Made by a program: the position numbers and the translations under genes. A DNA stretch of 30,608 nucleotides, taken from a virus. Shown here one piece after another: positions 1-6,448 of this stretch; the first letter of the stretch is position 1; every line of letters begins with the position of its first letter. The DNA lies in the IMG/VR virus record IMGVR_UViG_3300038701_002030, positions 1-30,608 of that record; one strand, given 5' to 3'. The notes beneath the pieces were generated by a model. It saw nothing but the letters and a program-made list of their open reading frames with translations. It made no database searches and was not told the origin of the DNA.

Positions 1-299
1 ATGGACACTGACCACCGTTCGCAGGAAGGACCCAACCGCGTCAGCTCTACGTTTCATCGATAGCAAGCACTCACTAACAGAACGATAGAACGCTGTTTCA
101 ACGGTCAATCAAATGACTAACCAGTCAAATGGTAGATCAACGTGAAAGGGTTAGACTGGGCGCGTGTTGTACGTTAGAAAATGACTGGTAGGTTAATATG
201 TATTGATGTTAGAACGTTGAATATAGGACGATAGAGGGAGGCTATCACATGGGGTGGTTAAGGTGTGTAACGGTGCCCGGGTAGGTGAATAACAGGCAT
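1..299. other. Mostly non-coding left edge
   Basis: No convincing complete gene. On the minus strand a frame is open from about 111 to the edge, with an ATG at 57 (MKRRADAVGSFLR...), so the first codons of a gene lying to the left are possible, but no good Shine-Dalgarno sequence precedes either start. On the plus strand a strong AGGGAGG precedes an ATG at 249 that opens only an 11-codon frame. CCAGTCA (121-127) and TGACTGG (182-188) form a loose inverted repeat. Nothing else is recognisable. Confidence 0.4.
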
Positions 300-323
300 A
301 AAAAAACCGCAATTAAGCGGTTT
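300..323 (-). terminator. Rho-independent terminator of the left operon
   Basis: Read on the minus strand the sequence is AAACCGC, a 6-base loop, GCGGTTT, then a run of T (301-306). The 7-bp stem is perfect and lies about 20 bases after the stop codon at 343. It is a textbook intrinsic terminator closing the leftward operon that starts near 2583. Confidence 0.88.
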
Positions 324-342
324 AGTTGGTTGGTCTGGTTTA

Positions 343-531
343 TCAGTAGTTTATATCATAAGCATAATATTGTGTTACAAGTGATATATGACTTTCTACC
401 TCATGAAGCACTAACCCATGCTTGACGTATATGGTCAACCTGTAGTGTTCGTGTTCTTCGACTGCTACGTTGACCGGTTTATCACCTTGCATTAGTGCAT
501 CAAAAGCCGGTTTACCTATCTCTATTTTCAT
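343..531 (-). CDS. Hypothetical protein, 62 aa
   Basis: Not recognised. A short soluble protein beginning MKIEIGKPAF, with charged and aromatic residues in alternation (for example EEHEHYRLTIYVKHG, residues 25-39) that suggest a small beta-sheet fold. It is the last gene of the leftward operon: its start overlaps the end of the previous gene by 20 bp, which implies translational coupling, and a terminator follows its stop directly. A G-rich stretch about 10 bases upstream of the ATG could serve as ribosome binding site. Position suggests an accessory early protein; no function can be assigned. Confidence 0.7.
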   Translation of the reverse strand: MKIEIGKPAFDALMQGDKPVNVAVEEHEHYRLTIYVKHGLVLHEVESHISLVTQYYAYDINY

Positions 532-859
532 AATTTAAAGCCCCCGCTTGGTAGTTAGCAACCTCTAAAAATAACCGTTTATCAATTGGTAGAAAATAAC
601 GACCATTGTCAACCTTAAAGCCTATAAATTGCCAATCTAAACCAGTTAGTACTTCACCGGCTGAATATACCCTATTAGACCGAGTAACCTTTACTTTTGG
701 CGCTTCACCTTCCACCAATGGCAACGGTTTGACGTTCGTTAATAAACCGTCGCAACCTTCTAAGTATATAGGCGCTATATCGCGTGCGCCGGAGCCGTGA
801 CAATCAGCACAACCTCGTTGTGCACAACCGTTTTGTAAACAATGACAATAACTTTTCAT
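512..859 (-). CDS. Cysteine-rich N-terminus hypothetical protein, 115 aa
   Basis: The N-terminus (MKSYCHCLQNGCAQRGC, then CHGSG) holds six cysteines within about 23 residues, in a pattern like the CxxC repeats of DnaJ-type or other treble-clef zinc modules. The remaining roughly 90 residues have no motif I recognise. A longer frame opens at a TTG at 874, but a GAGGT Shine-Dalgarno sits 8 bases before the ATG at 859 and downstream of that TTG, so 859 is chosen. The gene begins 1 base after the stop of the 47-aa gene upstream, so it is probably co-translated with it. Zinc binding is inferred from cysteine spacing; a protein- or nucleic-acid-binding role is guesswork. Confidence 0.75.
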   Translation of the reverse strand: MKSYCHCLQNGCAQRGCADCHGSGARDIAPIYLEGCDGLLTNVKPLPLVEGEAPKVKVTRSNRVYSAGEVLTGLDWQFIGFKVDNGRYFLPIDKRLFLEVANYQAGALNYENRDR

Positions 860-860
860 C

Positions 861-1004
861 TTAACGTACCTCAATTATTACATGGTTTGTGCGAGTGATA
901 ACATTAACGTTAAAACCCGCCTCTTTAGCTGATTTAATAATGTTTAAAGCCTGTTTAGCTTGACCCTTGTTTAAACGGTAGTCTGATCGTGTAATGGTGT
1001 TCAT
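861..1004 (-). CDS. Small hypothetical protein, 47 aa
   Basis: Frame beginning MNTITRSDYRLNKGQAKQAL and ending ...HVIIEVR. Composition is that of a real small protein: a basic amphipathic helix (residues 12-30), then a predicted beta hairpin. The start lies directly after the T-run of an intrinsic terminator hairpin, and the only Shine-Dalgarno (AGGG, 7 bases before the ATG) is the 3' arm of that hairpin, so translation may be blocked when the hairpin forms. The stop is one base from the next start. Function unknown. Confidence 0.65.
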   Translation of the reverse strand: MNTITRSDYRLNKGQAKQALNIIKSAKEAGFNVNVITRTNHVIIEVR

Positions 1005-1036
1005 AAAAAAGCCCTATAAGTAATTAACTGATAGGG
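1005..1036 (-). terminator. Terminator hairpin overlapping the P1 start region
   Basis: On the minus strand CCCTATCAGT (1036-1027), a 5-base loop, and ACTTATAGGG (1021-1012) pair with one mismatch and are followed by C and six T (1010-1005). It lies 35 bases after the stop of the putative RHH gene. Promoter P1 has its -10 box just upstream, so initiation would fall inside the 5' arm: transcripts from P1 would lack most of that arm and escape, whereas read-through from upstream would terminate. Confidence 0.7.
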
Positions 1037-1038
1037 TA

Positions 1039-1075
1039 AGAATAGACCATGTAATAAATAAGTGCAACACTTATT
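1039..1075 (-). promoter_or_regulatory. Promoter P1 with palindromic operator
   Basis: Minus-strand TTGCAC (1067-1062), 17-bp spacer, TATTCT (1044-1039). The -35 box lies in a perfect 8-bp inverted repeat, AATAAGTG-CAA-CACTTATT (1057-1075), a typical repressor site. P2 near 2640 has the same boxes and a nearly identical palindrome. P1 would drive the three genes from 1004 to 343. The palindrome overlaps the stop codon of the putative RHH regulator gene. Confidence 0.65.
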
Positions 1076-1403
1076 TGGGTATAAAATCCTTTATTCCAAA
1101 ATAATCAGCAACGGCGCGTTGTATCAATAACCGGTTTAGACCGCCAGCCCCTTCAACCAGTTTCCATAATTCCGGTGGCATAGACACCGGTTTACGTATC
1201 AGTTTTTCATTAGGGTCCATTTTTGGTCGACCTGCTTTTGGTAGTTCACGCCAAACAGCTGGCGCAATGTTAACCGGTTCAAGTTGCTCAAAATCACTAT
1301 CACATGGTCGTGTGATTGATTCGACACAATGTAAGTAACCGTTTATTTTATCGCCACGTGTCCATAGTGGGCGACCGTTGTAAAATCTACGTTGTAATTT
1401 CAT
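1071..1403 (-). CDS. Putative ribbon-helix-helix-like DNA-binding protein, 110 aa
   Basis: The N-terminal 55 residues are unrecognised. The C-terminal half (from GRPKMDPNEKLIRKPVSMPP, about 58-77) looks like a ribbon-helix-helix unit: a basic linker, a short strand with alternating residues (IRKPVSMP), then two helices (ELWKLVEGAGG and LNRLLIQRAVADYFG). GRPK...VSLPPELW-like stretches are common in plasmid and phage RHH regulators. The gene overlaps its upstream neighbour by 4 bp (ATGA). Operator-like palindromes lie at both P1 and P2, the two promoters around it, so autoregulation through them is plausible. The DNA-binding assignment is inference from pattern; the N-terminal function is unknown. 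Confidence 0.55.
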   Translation of the reverse strand: MKLQRRFYNGRPLWTRGDKINGYLHCVESITRPCDSDFEQLEPVNIAPAVWRELPKAGRPKMDPNEKLIRKPVSMPPELWKLVEGAGGLNRLLIQRAVADYFGIKDFIPK

Positions 1404-1675
1404 TGTGTTACCACCTTGAATTTGTTCACGATGTCTTTTTCATTACTTTCTAGAAATGATTTAGCTGCTTGTGTCGGGTTTTTACCGTAAGCGGCACTCC
1501 ATGGAAAAGGATAAAAGCCGCAATTGCCTAACGAACCAGCTGGGCGCGTAATGTATTTATTTCGCAGTGGTTCAACGCTTATTTTGCAAACTTCAACCCA
1601 CTGATCATTGACCGGTAGATCATCCATGTAACCTAATACCACTTTTTCACTTTTTCGGCTAAAATATATTTTCAT
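1400..1675 (-). CDS. Hypothetical protein, 91 aa
   Basis: Not recognised. Begins MKIYFSRKSEKVVLGYMDDL; has an aromatic/glycine-rich middle (GSLGNCGFYPFPWSAAYGKN, about 48-67) and a charged helical C-terminus. No signal peptide or membrane segment. It overlaps both neighbours by 4 bp through ATGA junctions, so it is tightly coupled within the P2 operon. Small size and absence of known domains are typical of accessory host-takeover or anti-defence genes, but that is only context. Confidence 0.68.
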   Translation of the reverse strand: MKIYFSRKSEKVVLGYMDDLPVNDQWVEVCKISVEPLRNKYITRPAGSLGNCGFYPFPWSAAYGKNPTQAAKSFLESNEKDIVNKFKVVTQ

Positions 1676-2181
1676 AGTTCTGTCACCTCAAATTGTGAGT
1701 GTGTTTCAAAATTAAACGGTTCAATAGTTGCGCCGGTTAGTTTACTTTTTGAATGGTAAACTTCGTTTGTAATGTAAGCGCGAAAATTTAAACCAGTGTA
1801 TTTTGCAAGTTTAGTAATTGCGCCGCGTTCACTTTTTGCGTATATCTTGAATCGCGTTAAATTTGAATAATTTAATTCACCGTTAAATAAATCAGTTACT
1901 TCAACAAAAAAAGCATCTTGTTCATTATCAATCGTTTCTATTTTGTATTCAGTCGCGCCATTGCGGTCTAGTGTTTTTTTGTCGGTTATTAGGTTAAAAC
2001 CCAATTTTGACAATTGCCATTTTGCAGCTTCATTGATGCGCCCATCGTAACCAATTTGTTCACGTTGACCGTTTTGATTGGTTGCCAAAATTGCGCCGTT
2101 ATACCATGCAATATAATGCGCGGTAGGGTTACCATATAAATCATGTGACGCGTTAAAAGTCTCAATAGTAATAGTATTCAT
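1672..2181 (-). CDS. Hypothetical protein, 169 aa
   Basis: Not recognised. A soluble, asparagine- and threonine-rich protein with a likely mixed alpha/beta fold; N-terminus MNTITIETFNASHDLYGNPT. A GGTGAG Shine-Dalgarno lies 6 bases before the start, and the start is 3 bases after the stop of the previous gene. The 3' end overlaps the next gene by 4 bp. The gene is AT-rich even by window standards, which fits recently acquired accessory DNA. No catalytic motif is evident. Confidence 0.7.
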   Translation of the reverse strand: MNTITIETFNASHDLYGNPTAHYIAWYNGAILATNQNGQREQIGYDGRINEAAKWQLSKLGFNLITDKKTLDRNGATEYKIETIDNEQDAFFVEVTDLFNGELNYSNLTRFKIYAKSERGAITKLAKYTGLNFRAYITNEVYHSKSKLTGATIEPFNFETHSQFEVTEL

Positions 2182-2184
2182 TGT

Positions 2185-2583
2185 TTACTCACCCCAATCT
2201 AAATTAATTTCAATTTGTTTTTTAGGCAATGCGCGGCCTTCAATTAAAGCGTCAAAATGTAACGCCATTCCGCGCCAGTATTGTTCTACCAAGTCGGTTT
2301 CTTGTCGTTCTGTATTCGCTTTAAAACCGTACTTTTCAAATACTTCTAAAATATGAGCGTTATAGAATGGAAAAGAACAACACGACGGTAAACCGCGTAA
2401 ATACTCCTCTATCGCTTTCACTTGTGAACCATAGTGATCGTTAGCCCAGTTGCCGTGTTCGCTCATGTACGTACTACGTAAAAAGGCGGCCTTTTCTAAT
2501 ATAGTTAAGGGTTCAGCACTTTCATAACCAGTAGCGTCAACACCATTTAAAATAATTTGCTTTAATAGTTGACCTTTATTCAT
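2185..2583 (-). CDS. Hypothetical protein, 132 aa
   Basis: First gene of the leftward accessory operon, preceded by promoter P2 (2648-2621) and a 35-base leader. It begins MNKGQLLKQIILNGVDATGY and is largely helical, with a YWRGMALHFDALIEGR helix near residues 100-117 and a C-terminal IEINLDWGE. No family recognised. As the promoter-proximal gene it should be made most strongly in this operon. Confidence 0.7.
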   Translation of the reverse strand: MNKGQLLKQIILNGVDATGYESAEPLTILEKAAFLRSTYMSEHGNWANDHYGSQVKAIEEYLRGLPSCCSFPFYNAHILEVFEKYGFKANTERQETDLVEQYWRGMALHFDALIEGRALPKKQIEINLDWGE

Positions 2584-2620
2584 TTTTTATTCCGTCCTAT
2601 TTATGTATTGGATAACCGCA

Positions 2621-2656
2621 AGAATAGAGCATTTTTAAATAAGTGCAACACTTTTT
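2621..2656 (-). promoter_or_regulatory. Promoter P2 with operator like P1
   Basis: Minus-strand TTGCAC (2648-2643), 16-bp spacer, TATTCT (2626-2621). It shares the block AGAATAGA...AAATAAGTGCAACACTT (plus sense) with P1. The inverted repeat AAGTG-CAA-CACTT is conserved, while the outer arm is slightly degenerate. It is positioned to transcribe the gene starting at 2583. Confidence 0.65.
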
Positions 2657-2661
2657 TATTC

Positions 2662-3239
2662 TAATTTATGTAACAGCTATTAACTTCCTGTTTTTTCCTC
2701 TTTTCGTACCCTTACAACCATCTATTTAAACAACCTAACCGCACCAACCGTTAGTAAGTGCTCACTTACTCCGAAAACCGCATGATACAAGACCCTCTCT
2801 GAAAGCCGCATGTCACTGTCCGGTACCAGTTTTGATTTTTTGACTCAAAAATACCCCCCATGGGATAGCCGTTCCTAAAAACAGTTCGACTTTTTGAAAA
2901 GCGTGTCTACCTTGCGGGTTTTAACCATAGTGACTACTAACTTTCCCCCAGCAGCAAAAAACCGGAAGTGTTACGGTTGACAGTGGTTAAATTATTTAGT
3001 AGTTGCGCGTTTGCGCGTGAGGGAAATCAAGATTTAGCGCTTAACCAGAATGACCGTTTAATCACTTTGTGTTTGAATGGTGATTCTAAGACGTTCTGAG
3101 GTGGTTGAAGGGGTGACCTAGTAGTAGGGTACAGGGTGGGGTGGTGATCGTTGAATGGTGAGCTGATTTAGTGGGTATTTACCGTATTTAAACAGGGTAT
3201 CCGACCCCCTTACCGATCAAATACCCCTGACCCCTCCCC
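2662..3239. other. Long non-coding stretch with repeats and G-tracts
   Basis: No open frame of more than about 31 codons looks like a gene. It contains a perfect palindrome AGTAAGTG-CT-CACTTACT (2753-2770) that resembles the P1/P2 operators; an imperfect 16-bp direct repeat, CTCCGAAAACCGCATG at 2769-2784 and CTCTGAAAGCCGCATG at 2797-2812; a TTGCGCG/TTTGCGCG doublet near 3003; a weak minus-strand terminator-like hairpin at 2956-2978 (AACCG/CGGTT followed by T6); and two G-rich tracts. The role is unknown: regulatory region, origin or untranslated RNA are all possible. Confidence 0.5.
3110..3141 (+). other. G-rich tract, possible G-quadruplex (plus strand)
   Basis: Four runs of three or four G at 3110-3113, 3127-3129, 3134-3136 and 3138-3141, separated by 13, 4 and 1 bases. 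This meets a loose quadruplex pattern. It lies in the non-coding stretch and has no coding explanation. Confidence 0.35.
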
Positions 3240-3240
3240 C
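3205..3240 (-). other. G-rich tract after stop codon, possible G-quadruplex (minus strand)
   Basis: On the minus strand the TAG stop of the gene at 3240-3869 runs straight into G5-A-G4-TCA-G4, then, after 14 bases, G5. These four runs could fold as a quadruplex in DNA or in the 3' untranslated RNA. Confidence 0.42.
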
Positions 3241-3869
3241 TACCTTCTTGCAGAGGGTGCCTTTGCGCGAACGAGTGCTCTTGCGAACTGCCATTCAAAA
3301 TCTTTATAAAACTGAGACTTAGCGTACTTGTAGAATTTGAACTTGCGGTTGTACTTGACCGGTGTGTTCACAATCTGCATGTGCATCTTCAGACCCTTCT
3401 TGGTTCGCTGCCATACGCCGTATTGAGTTTTAGGATTTAAACCTTTCGGAGTTCCCACAAAATAATTATCGAACGATTTACGTTTGAGATAATTCGCTCG
3501 CATTTTTTTACTGACGTTACCGAACTTCGTTGTCCTAGAATTTTTAGTTCGTTGAATGATCCCTTTTCCACCTTTAGGTCGTCTGGTACCGCCATGAATT
3601 TGTAACGCAAGGTATTCGTTTTTCTCTCGTGTTCGAACGTAAGCGCTCAAATCTCGTTTGTGTGATTTGGTGTATTCAAAACCTTGCTTAGTCCAACGTG
3701 TTGCGCCCAAGTGAAAGTTACGATCAGCTTCCTTCGGTAATCTGTCTTTCGCAATCGTATACGCAACACGATTGATCGCTTGGCTGGCAGCGAACGGAAC
3801 TTGCTTCATGTACGTTTCGTCAAGCTCGTTAAATACTCTATCTACGTCGCTATCAATGGTTAATCTCAT
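3240..3869 (-). CDS. Basic phage protein, possible minor tail protein
   Basis: 209 aa and very rich in Lys/Arg. The N-terminal pattern FNELDETYMKQVPFAASQAI followed by NRVAYTIAK...FHLGATRWTKQGFEY resembles phage minor tail or head-tail proteins that begin with ...VPFA...AlN.tA..... and a FTLRN.WT-like motif; a later HGGTRRPKGGKG loop also fits. This is family resemblance by eye, not proof. A good AAGG Shine-Dalgarno lies 8 bases before the ATG. It stands alone: flanked by the CTGTCAT cluster upstream and a 575-bp non-coding stretch downstream, and separated from the tail operon by the whole replication region. An alternative is a nucleic-acid-binding protein, given its charge. Confidence 0.6.
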   Translation of the reverse strand: MRLTIDSDVDRVFNELDETYMKQVPFAASQAINRVAYTIAKDRLPKEADRNFHLGATRWTKQGFEYTKSHKRDLSAYVRTREKNEYLALQIHGGTRRPKGGKGIIQRTKNSRTTKFGNVSKKMRANYLKRKSFDNYFVGTPKGLNPKTQYGVWQRTKKGLKMHMQIVNTPVKYNRKFKFYKYAKSQFYKDFEWQFARALVRAKAPSARR

Positions 3870-3927
3870 AACAACCGCCTTCCCGTGATAATCACAATTG
3901 ATTTTACTCTAATCGCGTTGTTTTTCT

Positions 3928-4183
3928 AGTTCTGTCATCTGTCATGAGTTCTGTCATAGTTCTGTCATCGCTAAGTCCTTGATTCTATTACCTTTATTCT
4001 TCTTTATGACAGATGACAGAGAATATATAGTATATTGGTAACAGAATATGTAAATAAGAATGGTTATCATATATATAAATACTGGGGGAAAGTAGAAAAA
4101 GTTCTGTCATAATAAAAAAATGCCGCAAACCCACGTGGTTACTGGGCTGCGGCATGACAGAACGTTCCGGCATGTTTCTGTCA
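3928..4183. repeat. CTGTCAT repeat cluster, candidate replication origin
   Basis: Exact CTGTCAT heptamers occur at 3932, 3939, 3951, 3962 and 4104 on the plus strand and at 4006, 4013 and 4154 inverted, with a CTGTCA at 4178. Five of the longer units read GTTCTGTCAT. Between the two groups lies an AT-rich tract (about 4021-4080). Iterons beside an AT-rich unwinding tract, next to the primase-helicase gene, are the classical layout of a phage or plasmid origin. Spacing is irregular and units are short, so it is not CRISPR. An operator array is the main alternative. Confidence 0.55.
4101..4163 (-). terminator. Nested terminator after the primase-helicase gene
   Basis: On the minus strand ATGCCGCA (4155-4148) pairs perfectly with TGCGGCAT (4127-4120) and is followed by a T7 run (4120-4114); an inner CCCA/TGGG pairing extends it. 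Outside it, GTTCTGTCAT (4163-4154) can pair with ATGACAGAAC (4110-4101), itself followed by TTTTT. The two arms are members of the CTGTCAT repeat cluster. It closes the long leftward early operon 24 bases after the stop at 4187. Confidence 0.85.
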
Positions 4184-4186
4184 AAG

Positions 4187-6448
4187 TCACGTTATAGCGA
4201 ATAAATTAACCTTACTGTTCTGGTTATTGACGTAGAGGTCAGTAACTTTACTGATCGGTGAGTCATTATGTTCGCCAATTTTCACATAAAGTACAGGACG
4301 GGTATTACCATCAGTCTCTAAATTACGACTAACACGACCACTGTTGCTTTCTGTTCCTGTTAAATAGTCGTATCCCAACGACTGCATAATTGCCCGGCGC
4401 TTATTTCGTTTAACCTTTTTATCTAGCTTACGTTCAATCAGTAACCGGTCTAAGTGATATCCGCTAACGAACCCCCCTCTGAAACCATACAACCCTGCGT
4501 TAATCGCCTCTTGAATTTCCTGTTCGACTTCGCCTTGAGTATGTTCAATTGCTTCGTCTGTACTGGACGTTCTGGGGGCTTGCTGACACGACGTAGCGGG
4601 GTTGAGTTCATCGGCAATCACACAAGACGCTAAATAGTCGTGCACGATTGCATAGCCCCCCTCCTTCAGCCAAGCGTACAAGTTTTGAAAGTAGGTAGCG
4701 TTCCAACCGTCTCGCATCATGTCTTTTTTGGTTTGCTGGTTGCTGTATAAAATGGCGTAACGTCTTTGGTCCACATTGACCGGTATAGCGTCCTTATGAT
4801 TGGTCGCCATGATAATGTTCGCCCGGTTGTCACCGTTGTAAGTGTCCACACCTTTACGCTCAATCGCCAACTGTTCATTAGTAATGATCGGTTTGAGTGC
4901 TTCTAATACTTCGCCACGGTGCGACGGTATTTTAATTTCATCAATGAAGCAGAACAGTTTATTCTCAATCCAACCGTTAAACTTGCTAGCAATCTCAGTA
5001 CTGTTAGGAGTGATACAATAACGATCACCTAAACACTCTCTCATCACTCGATAGATAAGAGTCTTACCATTCCCTTCTACCCCTTGAACAACCGGTGACC
5101 ATTGGAACTTACTACCTTTATGCTGAACGCAAGCGGCCATGAACGACAACAAGATATCAGCGTCGCGCCCATGTGGAAGTAGCGTTTTTATATGGTTGAT
5201 GAATGGGCTCGGGTCACCTTTCATTCGTGGCGTATCAATCGGTACGTACGCATTAACGAAGTGATACCCCCCTTGCTTGTAAACAACCCCGCTCGGTTTC
5301 TCTGGTGCAAAACTTATCCGGTCTGCTTTTGGAAAAAACCATGCTTGGCTTTCGGTGAATACTTCAAAGGCGTTCTTACTGGTCTTGTCACCAATCGCAT
5401 CTAAAGCAAAAACATAACCGCCATAACTACTCTTAAACGCCATGGGTTTTAACATGGAACCATTCGGTGTAAGCACCGTCTGCAATTCTTTAATGTACGT
5501 GCAACCTTTAAAATAATCTTGTTGTGTTATGTGGTCCATAAATTGGTAACCGGACCGGACCGTCGCACCGTCTATGATTTCCGTAACGTCGTGCGCTTGC
5601 ACACTTTCCTTGTAGCATTTCTCAGTCATCAGCACCGCATTACTAATGGTACTTTTGCGGTACGCTTCACGCTTCACCCATTTGTCCCTGACCAAACCGG
5701 ACCGGTTAAACAATCGTTCCATTCGTACCGGGTTCTTTTGCGTCCAAAATGCAAGGTGCATGCACAGTGCTTGGTCAAGACTTGACTCATCACCGCCGTA
5801 CTGTACAACGGCTTGTTCTGTTTTATTCCACAGATCAGCTACGGTACATTTCCCAGTAAACGCATTAGCTACTCCGGTTGTACCCAACATCTTGGCAATC
5901 AGTGCATCATCATCGGGTATAGCCCCCAGTGGTTCATCCACCCATGGCACCGAACCGCTACCTACTACACCAACAGGGAAATACTTATCAGCAATAGTGG
6001 TGAGGTCGATTACTGTATCTTCATTACCACCGGCACCCACATTTCCTGTCCACGCTATAAAACGTTCAGTCGTGTAGAGTTCAATATGCAACTTAGTGTT
6101 TTTACACATTCTATCTTCAGGCACCGGACCAGTACCCCAAATGTGCAACCCCTTACCGGAACGCGACACCTCTACCAAACAACCAGCTGTAGCATTAACC
6201 AACTCCATAGCTAATGGGCTCCATGTACCGTCAGGCTGTAGAGCACCATCAATATCTAAGCACCAATACGGATTATCATCGGTAAGCACGAAACCAAGCT
6301 CGCAACCTATTAGTTGGGCTTGTATTTGAGCGGTTTTATGGTCGGTGTGAATAGATTGGTCGTGAGGGTCGTGAGGAGTTAAAAAAGCCGGATTAACCGG
6401 CACTTTGTTCTTATGTAAAATCCAATTATTGTACGCGGTTAATGGCAT
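4187..6448 (-). CDS. Primase-polymerase / SF3 helicase fusion
   Basis: 753 aa. The N-terminal third looks like an archaeo-eukaryotic primase (PrimPol) domain: motif I WCLDIDGA (D65, D67), motif II SRSGKGLHIWG (H102), motif III HIELYTTERFIAWTG (E123). The C-terminal half is an SF3/D5-like helicase: Walker A GVEGNGKT (about residue 452), Walker B LFCFIDEI (about 500), then IIMATNHKDAIPVNVDQRRY (sensor/arginine region). This is the layout of NrS-1-type and similar phage primase-helicases: the AEP half makes primers (or DNA) and the hexameric ring unwinds the fork. It is the last gene of the long leftward operon, overlapping the HTH gene by 23 bp, and abuts the candidate origin repeats it may recognise. 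Confidence 0.9.
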   Translation of the reverse strand: MPLTAYNNWILHKNKVPVNPAFLTPHDPHDQSIHTDHKTAQIQAQLIGCELGFVLTDDNPYWCLDIDGALQPDGTWSPLAMELVNATAGCLVEVSRSGKGLHIWGTGPVPEDRMCKNTKLHIELYTTERFIAWTGNVGAGGNEDTVIDLTTIADKYFPVGVVGSGSVPWVDEPLGAIPDDDALIAKMLGTTGVANAFTGKCTVADLWNKTEQAVVQYGGDESSLDQALCMHLAFWTQKNPVRMERLFNRSGLVRDKWVKREAYRKSTISNAVLMTEKCYKESVQAHDVTEIIDGATVRSGYQFMDHITQQDYFKGCTYIKELQTVLTPNGSMLKPMAFKSSYGGYVFALDAIGDKTSKNAFEVFTESQAWFFPKADRISFAPEKPSGVVYKQGGYHFVNAYVPIDTPRMKGDPSPFINHIKTLLPHGRDADILLSFMAACVQHKGSKFQWSPVVQGVEGNGKTLIYRVMRECLGDRYCITPNSTEIASKFNGWIENKLFCFIDEIKIPSHRGEVLEALKPIITNEQLAIERKGVDTYNGDNRANIIMATNHKDAIPVNVDQRRYAILYSNQQTKKDMMRDGWNATYFQNLYAWLKEGGYAIVHDYLASCVIADELNPATSCQQAPRTSSTDEAIEHTQGEVEQEIQEAINAGLYGFRGGFVSGYHLDRLLIERKLDKKVKRNKRRAIMQSLGYDYLTGTESNSGRVSRNLETDGNTRPVLYVKIGEHNDSPISKVTDLYVNNQNSKVNLFAIT

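Noticed and set aside
2785-2881. Short frames of 22-31 codons in the non-coding stretch (one on each strand)
   Set aside because: Spacing of ribosome binding sites is poor and the codon content gives no protein-like pattern; too short to support.
3890-3925. TAAAAT box as -10 of a promoter for the gene at 3240-3869
   Set aside because: The sequence 17 bp upstream (CTAGAA) has almost no match to a -35 box.
3928-4183. CRISPR-like array
   Set aside because: Units are only 7-11 bp, occur in both orientations and are irregularly spaced; no cas genes.
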